Assembly: GCA_035719045.1 (NCBI GenBank)
Contig: DASTGO010000339.1
Span: forward strand, 1-7,763
Source of the DNA: DASTGO01 sp035719045
GTDB lineage: Bacteria; Actinomycetota; Actinomycetes; Actinomycetales; Kineosporiaceae
Length of the DNA stretch: 7,763 nt
Reading direction: 5' to 3'
Shown here: one piece after another, positions 1 through 6,664 of the stretch
How positions within the stretch are numbered: the stretch's first letter is position 1
Layout of the letters: each line of letters begins with the position of its first letter
Translations under genes and position numbers: made by a program
Notes under the pieces: model-generated
What the model saw: only the letters and a program-made list of their open reading frames with translations
The model's database searches: none
What the model was told of the DNA's origin: nothing

Positions 1-1
1 C

Positions 2-601
2 CTGATCGGCGCGACCGCCCGGGATCCGCTGACCGCCCGCCGGGCCGAGGACGACGGGGCCGACTACCTCGGCGTGGGACCCTTCCGGGCCGCGCTGGGG
101 ACCGACCTGGTCAAGCTCGAGGTGACTCCCGACCCCCTGACCCTGGCACCCGATCCCGTGGAGACCCTGCGGGCAGCCGAACTCCTTGTCCGGCAAGGGT
201 TCACGGTGCTGCCCTACTGCTCGGCCGATCCGGTGCTCTGCCGGCGACTGGAAGAGGCCGGATGCGCGGCGGTGATGCCGCTCGGTGCGTGGATCGGCTC
301 CAACCGGGGACTGCGCACCCGGGACGCCGTGGAGGCCATCGTCGACCGGGCCGGGGTGCCGGTGATCGTGGACGCCGGGCTGGGCGTGCCCTCCGATGCC
401 GCGCAGGCGTTGGAGATCGGCGCCGACGCCGTCCTGGTCAACACCGCCATCGCCACCGCGGCCGACCCCGTGATGATGGCCCGGGCGTTCGCCCTCGCCG
501 TCGAGAGCGGGCGGCTGGCGCATCTGGCCGGGCGCGGGGCGGTGCTCGCGGCGGTCGACAGCGCAGCCTCCAGTCCACTCACCGGCTTCATCCGTGGCTG
601 A
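2..601 (+). CDS. ThiE-ThiG chimeric protein, partial (5' end outside window)
   Basis: The frame is open from base 2 and ends at TGA 599-601. Visible residues 1-30 read like the middle of thiamine-phosphate synthase ThiE (IGATAR strand, then GADYLGVGPFRA, the phosphate-loop region). From about residue 31 (ALGTDLVKLEV) to the end the protein is the C-terminal half of thiazole synthase ThiG, which condenses deoxyxylulose phosphate, dehydroglycine and ThiS thiocarboxylate into the thiamine thiazole. The ThiG Schiff-base lysine is present (visible residue 38, codon 113-115, in VKLEV), as are LLVRQGFTVLPY, GCAAVMPLG, PVIVDAGLG, ADAVLVNTAIA and the ASSP tail. The phosphate-binding loop is divergent (GAWIGSN where ThiG usually has GSPIGSG). 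Missing are the last ThiE strands (GGI region) and the first three ThiG strands (TGKY and PNTAG regions). It overlaps thiH by 8 bases. It could be a decayed gene created by an in-frame deletion, an assembly collapse, or a real hybrid barrel. Domain identity is secure; function is doubtful. Confidence 0.8.
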   Translation: MIGATARDPLTARRAEDDGADYLGVGPFRAALGTDLVKLEVTPDPLTLAPDPVETLRAAELLVRQGFTVLPYCSADPVLCRRLEEAGCAAVMPLGAWIGSNRGLRTRDAVEAIVDRAGVPVIVDAGLGVPSDAAQALEIGADAVLVNTAIATAADPVMMARAFALAVESGRLAHLAGRGAVLAAVDSAASSPLTGFIRG

Positions 602-1742
602 GCCGCCCGGCGCGTCGGCCCGGCAGCTCGACGGTCTCGACGCCGCGCAGTTGCTGGCACGGGCCCTGACGGCCACGCCAGCCGACGTGGCCGCGGTCCT
701 GCACCGGGAGCGCCTCGGCCTCGGCGAACTCGCGGTCCTCCTCTCCCCCGCGGCTGCCGTCCACGTCGAGGCGATGGCACAGCGGGCACGGGCCACCACC
801 GTGCAGCGGTTCGGCCGGGTGGTGCGGCTGTTCGCCCCGCTCTACCTGTCCAACCACTGCCTGTCGACCTGCACCTACTGCGGTTTCGCCCGCAGGCTGC
901 CCATCGCCCGCAGCACTCTCACTCCGGAGCAGGTCGAGCAGGAGGCGCGGGTGCTGGCCGGCCAGGGGTTCCGGCACCTGCTGCTGGTCTCCGGCGAACA
1001 CCGCGGTGAGGTCGGCCCGCAGTACCTGCTGGAGTGCCTGTCCCGCCTGCACGGCCTGATCCCGTCCCTGTCCGTCGAGACCCAGACCTGGCCGGCGGGC
1101 GTGTACGCGCAACTGGTGGCGGCCGGACTGGAAGGGGTCGTGCACTACCAGGAGACCTACCAGCGGGACCGCTACCAGGAGGTCCACCCCGGCGGGTGGA
1201 AGCGGGACTTCAACCGCAGGCTCAACGCCGTGGACGCCGCCGGTGAAGCGGGAGCACGCCGGCTCGGCCTCGGCGTGCTGCTCGGACTGGCCGCGGACTG
1301 GCGGGCCGACGTGCTCGCCCTGGCCGCCCACGCCCGGCTGGTCCAGCAGCGGTACTGGCGCTCGGAGGTCACCGTGTCACTGCCCCGGATCACCGCGTCC
1401 GCCGCCGGTTTCCGGCCGGTGGCGGACATCGCGGACGCCGAGTTCGTGCAGGTTGTCGCCGCCCTGCGGCTGTTCCTCCCGAGCGTCGGGATCGTCCTGT
1501 CCACCCGCGAACCGGCCTCGCTGCGCAACGGGCTGGTCCGGATCGCCATCACCCACCTGTCCGCAGGCTCGTCCACCGAGCCCGGCGGCTACACCGAATC
1601 CGGGCGGTCCTCGGCGCAGTTCGACGTCGTCGACCGGCGCTCACCGCAGGCCGTCGCCGGGATGGTCGCCGCGGCCGGCTACGAACCCGTCTTCCACGAC
1701 GCGCTGCCCGCCCGCTGCCTGTCCGCGCCGTCGCCCGGCTGA
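594..1742 (+). CDS. thiH: 2-iminoacetate synthase (radical SAM tyrosine lyase) ThiH
   Basis: ThiH cleaves tyrosine with SAM to give dehydroglycine (2-iminoacetate) and p-cresol, feeding ThiG in thiazole synthesis. The 382-residue product is close to the usual length of about 370-380. The radical SAM cluster motif CxxxCxxC lies at C89, C93 and C96 (NHCLSTCTYCGF). Family-typical segments follow: LLVSGEH near 130, VHYQETYQRDRYQEVHPGGWKRDF near 183-206 (the ThiH YQETY block), a Gly/Leu strand GLGVLLGL near 225, SLPRI near 262, and SAGSSTEPGGY plus QFDVVDRRSP towards the C-terminus. The chosen start is GTG 594, which overlaps the preceding stop, so translation is probably coupled; no clear Shine-Dalgarno sequence is visible. 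The last ten residues (ARCLSAPSPG) extend slightly past the usual end and run into a short repeat. ThiH rather than glycine oxidase ThiO implies oxygen-independent thiazole synthesis. All key residues are intact, so thiH looks functional even though its ThiG partner is odd. Confidence 0.95.
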   Translation: MAEPPGASARQLDGLDAAQLLARALTATPADVAAVLHRERLGLGELAVLLSPAAAVHVEAMAQRARATTVQRFGRVVRLFAPLYLSNHCLSTCTYCGFARRLPIARSTLTPEQVEQEARVLAGQGFRHLLLVSGEHRGEVGPQYLLECLSRLHGLIPSLSVETQTWPAGVYAQLVAAGLEGVVHYQETYQRDRYQEVHPGGWKRDFNRRLNAVDAAGEAGARRLGLGVLLGLAADWRADVLALAAHARLVQQRYWRSEVTVSLPRITASAAGFRPVADIADAEFVQVVAALRLFLPSVGIVLSTREPASLRNGLVRIAITHLSAGSSTEPGGYTESGRSSAQFDVVDRRSPQAVAGMVAAAGYEPVFHDALPARCLSAPSPG

Positions 1743-1774
1743 GCGCTCCCCGGCTGAGCGGTCGCCCGGCTGAG
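1734..1774 (+). repeat. Three copies of CCCGGCTGAG across the thiH stop
   Basis: The 10-mer CCCGGCTGAG occurs at 1734-1743, 1749-1758 and 1765-1774, spaced 15 and 16 bases apart. The first two are followed by CG and the third by GG. The first copy contains the thiH stop codon, and the second puts another in-frame TGA at 1755. It fills most of the 58-bp gap between the convergent thiH and lutBA genes. I see no convincing terminator hairpin there. It looks like local slippage or duplication. Confidence 0.75.
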
Positions 1775-1800
1775 GGGTCACCCTGCCAAGCCGACGGGAG

Positions 1801-3936
1801 TCATTCCAGGAGTTCCTCGAGCAGTTCCACCGTGTGCCGCACCTGCACCGGCTCGCCGGTCTTGTCGAGGCCGCCGCGCAACTGCAGGACACATCCCGGG
1901 CAGTCGGTGGCCACCAGCGGAGCTCCCGTCGCCCGGATGTTGTCCAGCTTCCGCCGCAGGATCCGCCCCGACACCTGCGGATGCTTCAGCAGGTACGACC
2001 CGCCCATCCCGCAGCAGACATCGGACTCGGCCATCTCCGTCAGCTGGTATCCGCCGCCCTGCAGCAGCGCCCGCGGGTTCTGCTCGGCATGCAGCGTCCG
2101 GCGGTAGTGGCAGGAGTCGTGGTAAGTGATCGGGCCGAGGCTGCGTCCCGGGCGCAGCCGCAACCGTCCGGCCTCAACCAGCCGGCGCACCAGGGTGGAG
2201 AAGTCCACGACCCTGGACGCCAACTCCCGGGCGGGCTCCAGCCACTCCTGCCGGCCCTGGGCGGTCAGGACGGCCTCGAAGTCGTCCTGCAAGGACACGG
2301 TGCACGTCGGGCAGGCGGACACCACGTAGCGGACCTGCGGGTCGGCCAGGGCACGCAGGTTGTCGACGGCGTTGTTCGCGGCCACGTCCAGGGCGCCACT
2401 CAGCCGGGCCGGTGCGCCGCAACAGGTCTGCCCGTCCGGGAAGGCCACCTCGATGCCCGCCCGGTTGAGCACCCGCACCATGCTCTCGCCCATGCCCGGA
2501 TACCCGAAGTCGATCAGGCAGCCGGCGAAGATGAACGCCTTCTCGGCAGCTTCCGGCTGGGCCAGTGCCGGCATCACGTCACGCAACGGCCGTTCCACGA
2601 TGGCCGGCAGGCTGCGCTCCCCCGTCACCGAGGTCAGGAACAGCGGCAGGTGTCGCACGAACCCGTTGCGTGCCAGGGGTTTCTGCGCCACCGCAGCCGT
2701 GCGCAGCATGCGGTGGAAGGTCCGGCGGTCGTTGACGACGGAGAACGCCACGCGCTGCAGGAGCGCAAGCCCTTCCCGTTCGGCGAGCCGTTGGCGCAGG
2801 TGGACGATGAGGCCGGCGATGTCGATGCGGGCCGGACAGACCTCGTTGCACTTGCCGCACTGGATGCACAACCCCTGGATGTCCGACGACTTCTGCAACT
2901 CGTCGAACCACGCGGTGAGGATGGTGCCGATCCCACCGGTGTAGACGTCGCCGAAGACGTGGCCCCCGACAAGGCGGAACACCGGGCACACGTTGAGGCA
3001 GGAGGCGCACCGGATGCACTGCAGCGCCTGGCGGAACACCGGGTCGGCGGCCAGGTCACTGCGATGGTTGTCCATCAGGACGACGTGCAGTTCCTTGGGG
3101 GCGCCGTCCACGTTCTGCGCCGGACCGCTGATCAGCGACAGGTAGCTGGTCAGGAGCTGTCCGGTGGCACTGCGCGGCAGCGACCGCACGATCGGGACCA
3201 GGTCCTGCGGCGTCGCGACGAGCTTCTCCAGACCCACGATCGCCACGTGGATCGGCGGCAGGGTGGCCACCAGCCGGGCGTTGCCCTCGTTGCTGAGGAT
3301 GGCCAGCGTCCCGGTCTGCGCGATCGCGACGTTGGCCCCGGTGATCCCCAGGTCCGCCTCGAGGAAGGCTCCCCGCAGCCGTTCCCGGGCCACGGCGACC
3401 AGGCGCGGGATGTCACTGCTGAGCCGCTCGTCGACCTCCTTGCTGAAGATGTCGGCCACCTGCTCCTTGGTCAGGTGGATCGCGGGCATGACCATGTGTG
3501 AGGGGCGCTGCCCGCACAGCTGGATGATCCACTCCCCGAGATCGGTCTCCGTGCAGGTGATCCCCGCAGCCTCCAGATACCCGTTGAGGTGGATCTCCTC
3601 GGTCGCCATCGACTTGGACTTCACCAGTCGCCGGACCCCGCGCTCCCGGCACAGGTCCAGGACGTAGCGGCGGGCCTCCTGCGCACTGTTCGCGCGGTAG
3701 ACCGTCACCCCCCGGGACTGCGCCGCCCGGGTGAACTGCTCGGCCAGTTCGTCCAGGTGCAGCGCGGCATACCCCTTGCGTTCCGCGACGAGGTCGCGCA
3801 ACTGCTCGATGTCGATGCCCTCGTACGCCTGGGCCCGGCTGACCGGGTACGCCTCGGAGAACCGCCCCAACGCATCCGAGATCGTCGGGTTCGCCAGGGC
3901 CTGCGTCACCGACCGCCGGAAACCCTTGCCGCTCAT
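1801..3936 (-). CDS. Fused LutB-LutA lactate oxidation iron-sulfur protein
   Basis: This 711-residue protein joins two subunits of the LutABC (LldEFG) L-lactate oxidation complex, which converts lactate to pyruvate and is expected in the cytoplasm. Residues 1 to about 290 are the LutB LUD domain, with GVRRLVKSKSMATEE near 100-114 and the GANVAIAQTGTLAILSNEG nucleotide-fold segment near 200-218. Residues 300-370 carry two 4Fe-4S ferredoxin motifs: C307, C310, C313, C317 and C357, C360, C363, C367. From about 465 the protein is LutA-like, with two cysteine-rich CCG domains. The first has C473, C505-C506-G507 and C542/C545; the second has C609, C641-C642-G643 and C679/C682. The ATG start at 3936 follows AGGAG (3942-3946) by 5 bases and overlaps the upstream stop as ATGA. 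LutB and LutA are separate in Bacillus subtilis; a similar fusion is known in Desulfovibrio. The partner LutC is encoded just upstream. All cysteine motifs are intact. D-lactate or glycolate as substrate cannot be excluded from sequence. Confidence 0.93.
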   Translation of the reverse strand: MSGKGFRRSVTQALANPTISDALGRFSEAYPVSRAQAYEGIDIEQLRDLVAERKGYAALHLDELAEQFTRAAQSRGVTVYRANSAQEARRYVLDLCRERGVRRLVKSKSMATEEIHLNGYLEAAGITCTETDLGEWIIQLCGQRPSHMVMPAIHLTKEQVADIFSKEVDERLSSDIPRLVAVARERLRGAFLEADLGITGANVAIAQTGTLAILSNEGNARLVATLPPIHVAIVGLEKLVATPQDLVPIVRSLPRSATGQLLTSYLSLISGPAQNVDGAPKELHVVLMDNHRSDLAADPVFRQALQCIRCASCLNVCPVFRLVGGHVFGDVYTGGIGTILTAWFDELQKSSDIQGLCIQCGKCNEVCPARIDIAGLIVHLRQRLAEREGLALLQRVAFSVVNDRRTFHRMLRTAAVAQKPLARNGFVRHLPLFLTSVTGERSLPAIVERPLRDVMPALAQPEAAEKAFIFAGCLIDFGYPGMGESMVRVLNRAGIEVAFPDGQTCCGAPARLSGALDVAANNAVDNLRALADPQVRYVVSACPTCTVSLQDDFEAVLTAQGRQEWLEPARELASRVVDFSTLVRRLVEAGRLRLRPGRSLGPITYHDSCHYRRTLHAEQNPRALLQGGGYQLTEMAESDVCCGMGGSYLLKHPQVSGRILRRKLDNIRATGAPLVATDCPGCVLQLRGGLDKTGEPVQVRHTVELLEELLE

Positions 3937-4013
3937 GCCGTCTCCTCGCTGGCGCTCGTCGCCGCCCTGAGCCCCGCACCCTGCTTGCCGATTCGCTCGC
4001 TGCGCTCGCTCAT
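3933..4013 (-). CDS. 26-residue coupled ORF between lutC and lutBA (uncertain)
   Basis: This small ORF starts MSERSERIGKQ and ends ASEETA. Its ATG at 4013-4011 overlaps the lutC stop as ATGA, and its own TGA (3935-3933) overlaps the lutBA ATG in the same way. AGGAG at 4020-4024 lies 6 bases upstream of its start. It therefore has the hallmarks of a translated coupling ORF. However, its sequence lies within a repeat structure and has an Arg/Ser/Glu-rich start generated by GCTCGC repeats, so the peptide itself may have no function. I recall MSERSER-type starts in other actinobacterial annotations, which would fit a dispersed repeat; I cannot check this here. I recognise no domain. Confidence 0.4.
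   Translation of the reverse strand: MSERSERIGKQGAGLRAATSASEETA
3942..3946 (-). promoter_or_regulatory. Ribosome-binding site of lutBA
   Basis: The minus strand reads AGGAG five bases before the ATG at 3936. This fixes the lutBA start and lies inside the end of the 26-codon ORF, as expected for translational coupling. Confidence 0.7.
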
Positions 4014-4594
4014 GCCCGTCTCCTCGACTCCGCCGGGAGCGGCGACGGGTTCGGGGTGAGCCCGTCCACCACGACGACGACCAGCCGCCGTGGCCCGTGC
4101 ACGCCGATGGTGAGCACCCGTTCGATGTCCGCCGTGCGGCTGGGCCCGGTGATCAGGCCCAGATAGTCCGCTCCGGTGGGCGGTTGCACGCTGAGGTACG
4201 TGGCCAGATCGGGCACCAGCCGGTCGGCCTCCAGCAGCGCGAGGTGGGTGCCGGGCAGGGTGGACACCAGGCGCTGGGCGACGGCGCCGCAGTCCTGGGC
4301 CAGGGTCCCGGTGTCGGCGATCCCCCAGTCCGCCTGGCTGATCCCGACCAGGGCCCCGGCGGCGCGGGCGAGTGTGACGTCGAACCTCAGCCCCGGCAGG
4401 CGTTCCAGCACGGTTTCGGCATCCAGGCCCTGCAGGAATGGGCAGGGCGCCCAGACCGCCTCCCGGCCGGGAGCGTCGCAGACTCCCTCGGCGGCGAGGA
4501 CGCGCTCGATCACGTCGAGCGCCTCCGCCCGCCCGGCCACCCGCTCCACCTCCGCACCGGCCTGCAGCGCCCGGGCCCGGAACTCCTTCCACAT
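4010..4594 (-). CDS. lutC: LutC/LldG-type LUD-domain protein
   Basis: This 194-residue protein is the third component of the LutABC lactate oxidation system and presumably works with the LutB-LutA fusion encoded next. It is a single LUD domain. The signature is GISQADWGIADTGTLAQDCG (about 84-103), followed by RLVSTLPGTHLALLEADRLVPDL (108-130) and LGLITGPSRTADIERVLTIGVHGPRRL (145-171), which are typical of LutC. I chose the ATG at 4594. A GTG three bases earlier (4597) is equally possible, because AGGAGG at 4604-4609 lies 9 and 6 bases from them. The stop overlaps the start of the small downstream ORF. The C-terminal tail after VVVVVD (LTPNPSPLPAESRRRA) is unlike the usual LutC end and may come from reading into repeat sequence. 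The gene is 52 bp downstream of the permease and surely in the same operon. Confidence 0.9.
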   Translation of the reverse strand: MWKEFRARALQAGAEVERVAGRAEALDVIERVLAAEGVCDAPGREAVWAPCPFLQGLDAETVLERLPGLRFDVTLARAAGALVGISQADWGIADTGTLAQDCGAVAQRLVSTLPGTHLALLEADRLVPDLATYLSVQPPTGADYLGLITGPSRTADIERVLTIGVHGPRRLVVVVVDGLTPNPSPLPAESRRRA

Positions 4595-4603
4595 CACCGC
4601 ATC

Positions 4604-4609
4604 CCTCCT
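4604..4609 (-). promoter_or_regulatory. Ribosome-binding site of lutC
   Basis: The minus strand reads AGGAGG, the strongest Shine-Dalgarno match in the window. It is 9 bases before the ATG at 4594 and 6 before the GTG at 4597. Confidence 0.75.
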
Positions 4610-4646
4610 TCGAGGTTCCGGATGCCGGCAGGTCGGACGGACATCG

Positions 4647-6392
4647 TCAGCCCACGACCATCCAGGACAGGACGGCGGTGGACTGCAGGTAGACCAGAAC
4701 GCAGAGCACGAGCAACAGGCCGAGGCTCCACAGCAGCACCCGGCGCAGGATCTCCGCCTCCTTGCCGATCATCCCGACGGCGGTCGCGGCGATGGTCAGG
4801 TTCTGCGGGCTGATCATCTTGCCCATGACGCCACCGGAACTGTTCGCCGCCACCAGCAGGGTCGGGTCCAGGCCCGTCCCCTTGGCGGCCGCGACCTGCA
4901 TCGTGGCGAACAGTGCGTTGGACGAGGTGTCCGAGCCGGTGAGGGCGACCCCGAGCCAGCCGAGGATCGGAGACAAGAAGGCGAACGCGCTGCCGGCCGC
5001 CGCGATCCACTTCCCGATGGTCAGCGTCTGCCCGGAGAAGTTCATCTCGTAGGCGAGGGCGAGAACGCTGGCCACGGTGAGGATCGCCCAGCGCATCTTG
5101 ACCAGCAGGCGGCCGAACTCCGCTGCCGCCGTCACCGGCGAGACCCGGTAGAGGACGAGTACGAGCAGGCCGCAGAGGAGCAGCAGCGTCCCCGGTGACG
5201 ACAGCCACGGGAAGTTGTAGACGGTCGACGTGGACACCTTGCCCGCCGCGGTGCTGATCTGCCCGTCCAGGCCCGGCCACGGGATCTTCCGGTCCGTCCC
5301 GGTGAGGAAGGTGACCAGCGGGCCCCACTTCTTGGCCAGCCAGAAGACCACGATGACCAGCAGGTACGGGGCCACCCCCATGAGGATCCGGCCACGGTCC
5401 GGGGCATTCGCGGATGGTGGGCGCCGCAACGTCCCCACACCTGCGCCCGCCGCGGACGTCGCGGTCCCGGCGCCGCCCGCGGTGCCGTCGGCCGCACCGT
5501 CGACGTCGCCCGACGCGACGACCGACGCCACCTCGTCCTGGTGCTCCATCTCCAGGGAGTGCAGCGCCTCCCCGGTCCCGCCCGGCTGCCAGAACCGCAG
5601 GAACACCACCGCGACCACGAGCCCGGTCAACGAGGCGACGACATCGGTGAGCTCGACCGAGAAGTAGTTGGCGGACAGGAACTGCGCGATCCCGAAGGCG
5701 ACGCCGACCACGAGGGCGAAGGGCCAGGTCTGGCGCAGCCCGCGCAGCCCGTCCACCAGCATGACCAGCAGCAGCGGCACCACGAACGCCAGCAGCGGCG
5801 TCTGGCGGCCCACCATCGCACCGATCTGGTTGTAGTCGATCTTCGTCAGGGTGCCTGCGGTGATCACAGGTGTGGCGATCGCACCGAAGGCCACCGGGGC
5901 CGTGTTCGCGAGGAGGCAGACGGCCGCGGCCCGGATCGCCGAGAACCCCATCGCCATGAGCATCACCGCGGTGATCGCCACAGGTGCACCGAAACCGGCT
6001 AGCGCCTCCAGCAGCGCACCGAAACAGAAGGCGACGATCACCGCCTGCACCCGGGGGTCGGGTGAGACCAGGGAGAAGGCCGCACGGAGGTCGTCGAAGC
6101 GTCCGCTGACCACCGTGAGCTGGTAGAGCCAGACGGCGCAGATGACGATCCACATGATCGGGAACAGGCCGTTCGCCACACCCTGGGTCGCGGACAGGGC
6201 TGCCAGGCCGACCGGCATCCTGAACGCCGTCACGGCGACCACGAACGCCACCGCCAGCGCGCACAGCCCGGCGACGTGGGCCTTGGTCCGGAACACGCCG
6301 AGCATCACGAAGATCGTCACGAGGGGGAGCAGAGCGATCAGAGCGGAGAGGGCGAGACTGCCAGCCACCGGGGCTGTCTGCTGCTGAAACAC
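4647..6392 (-). CDS. lctP: L-lactate permease, LctP/LldP family
   Basis: This is a proton-coupled lactate (possibly glycolate) importer in the cytoplasmic membrane, supplying the Lut enzymes. It has 581 residues and many hydrophobic segments, consistent with the 12-14 helices of the family. Signatures are FGALLEALAGFGAPVAI (about 124-140), LGVALTGSDTSSNALF (480-495) and ANSSGGVMGKMISPQNL (516-532), all hallmarks of LctP. The open frame extends to 6491, but I place the start at GTG 6392. GGAGG (6398-6402) is 5 bases upstream, and the resulting N-terminus MFQQQTAPVAGSLALSALIA aligns in style with known lactate permeases, while the extra 33 residues are not membrane-like and cross the operator. 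A hydrophilic Gly/Ala/Ser/Thr-rich loop at about 277-332 lengthens the central region and lacks the conservation seen elsewhere. It is the first gene of the operon, followed by lutC. Confidence 0.95.
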   Translation of the reverse strand: MFQQQTAPVAGSLALSALIALLPLVTIFVMLGVFRTKAHVAGLCALAVAFVVAVTAFRMPVGLAALSATQGVANGLFPIMWIVICAVWLYQLTVVSGRFDDLRAAFSLVSPDPRVQAVIVAFCFGALLEALAGFGAPVAITAVMLMAMGFSAIRAAAVCLLANTAPVAFGAIATPVITAGTLTKIDYNQIGAMVGRQTPLLAFVVPLLLVMLVDGLRGLRQTWPFALVVGVAFGIAQFLSANYFSVELTDVVASLTGLVVAVVFLRFWQPGGTGEALHSLEMEHQDEVASVVASGDVDGAADGTAGGAGTATSAAGAGVGTLRRPPSANAPDRGRILMGVAPYLLVIVVFWLAKKWGPLVTFLTGTDRKIPWPGLDGQISTAAGKVSTSTVYNFPWLSSPGTLLLLCGLLVLVLYRVSPVTAAAEFGRLLVKMRWAILTVASVLALAYEMNFSGQTLTIGKWIAAAGSAFAFLSPILGWLGVALTGSDTSSNALFATMQVAAAKGTGLDPTLLVAANSSGGVMGKMISPQNLTIAATAVGMIGKEAEILRRVLLWSLGLLLVLCVLVYLQSTAVLSWMVVG

Positions 6393-6397
6393 CGAGG

Positions 6398-6402
6398 CCT
6401 CC
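6398..6402 (-). promoter_or_regulatory. Ribosome-binding site deciding the permease start
   Basis: GGAGG on the minus strand is 5 bases before GTG 6392. No comparable site precedes the upstream in-frame starts, so this selects the shorter permease form. Confidence 0.75.
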
Positions 6403-6404
6403 GT

Positions 6405-6419
6405 TATGGTCAGACCATA
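6405..6419 (-). promoter_or_regulatory. Operator palindrome upstream of lactate permease
   Basis: TATGGTCTGACCATA (minus strand) is a perfect palindrome with 7-bp arms around one central base. It contains TGGTCTGACCA, which matches the FadR-subfamily pattern TNGTNNNACNA known for LldR and related regulators. It sits 13 bases upstream of GTG 6392, where a bound repressor would block transcription start or early elongation. A possible -10 hexamer TACGGT (6435-6430) lies just upstream, with no good -35, so the promoter itself is uncertain. The rest of the 272-bp gap to the regulator gene shows two GGACAAA copies (6424-6430, 6462-6468) and no other gene I can support. Confidence 0.8.
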
Positions 6420-6664
6420 GGGTGGACAAACCGTAGAGGCGAGGGTGTCCCGGCTCACAGGGGACAAAGGTCCTGGCGGCTGGTGCAACAAAGGGGTCCC
6501 CGTGCAGCGAAGGGATCATCGACGACCGGCTCTCGGCCACCCCGCCTGTCCCGGGCTTCCGTGACCGGTTCCCTCAGCGGGCCGAGCCTTCCGCGCCCAG
6601 TCCCCTCCGCGGTTCGGGTGCCCTGCGGGCGCGGCTGCGGGTCCTGGTCGTGGTCGCCCGGGGC

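Larger units (their letters stand above)
3930..4026. repeat. 77-bp insertion/duplication with imperfect terminal direct repeats
   Basis: CGCTCATGCC-GTCTCCTCG at 3930-3948 recurs as CGCTCATGCCCGTCTCCTCG at 4007-4026, identical apart from one extra C. Each copy holds, on the minus strand, an AGGAG ribosome-binding site and an ATGA stop/start overlap. Between them, GCTCGC occurs twice in GCTCGCTGCGCTCGC (about 3993-4009), and a similar block, CTCGCTGGCGCTCGTC, sits at the other end (about 3945-3960). Removing one copy plus the interior would restore a direct lutC/lutBA ATGA overlap. This suggests a small repeat element or a duplication inserted at the gene junction. Which of the two is inference. 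Confidence 0.65.

Noticed and set aside
74..601. A ThiG gene starting at GTG 74
   Set aside because: The frame is open upstream with clear ThiE-like coding, GTG 74 lies inside the ThiE GVGP motif, and there is no ribosome-binding site.
1773..1786. GGGTCACCC in the thiH-lutBA gap as a bidirectional terminator
   Set aside because: Only 4-bp arms around one base, with no loop and no T-run, so it cannot form a terminator hairpin.
1834..3501. A 555-codon open frame on the + strand opposite lutBA
   Set aside because: It has no recognisable domain and is Gln/His/Arg-rich; it is an antisense artefact of high GC over a clearly real gene.
4594..4644. A 16-codon ORF (MSVRPAGIRNLEGGMR) on the minus strand whose stop overlaps the lutC start region
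   Set aside because: It resembles the coupling ORF at the other end of lutC, but its ATG has no Shine-Dalgarno sequence and most of it is the lutC leader and ribosome-binding site.
6393..6491. The 33-residue N-terminal extension of the permease frame
   Set aside because: It spans the operator and the GGAGG ribosome-binding site, and lactate permeases usually begin close to the first membrane helix, as GTG 6392 gives.
4594..6540. A 648-codon minus-strand frame overlapping the permease
   Set aside because: Its translation is Arg/Gly/Pro-rich with no domain, and it shares the region with the well-supported permease in another frame.
6600..6664. Terminator hairpin after the regulator gene
   Set aside because: Only short GC arms such as CCGCG/CGCGG with a long loop are visible, which is expected by chance at this GC content.
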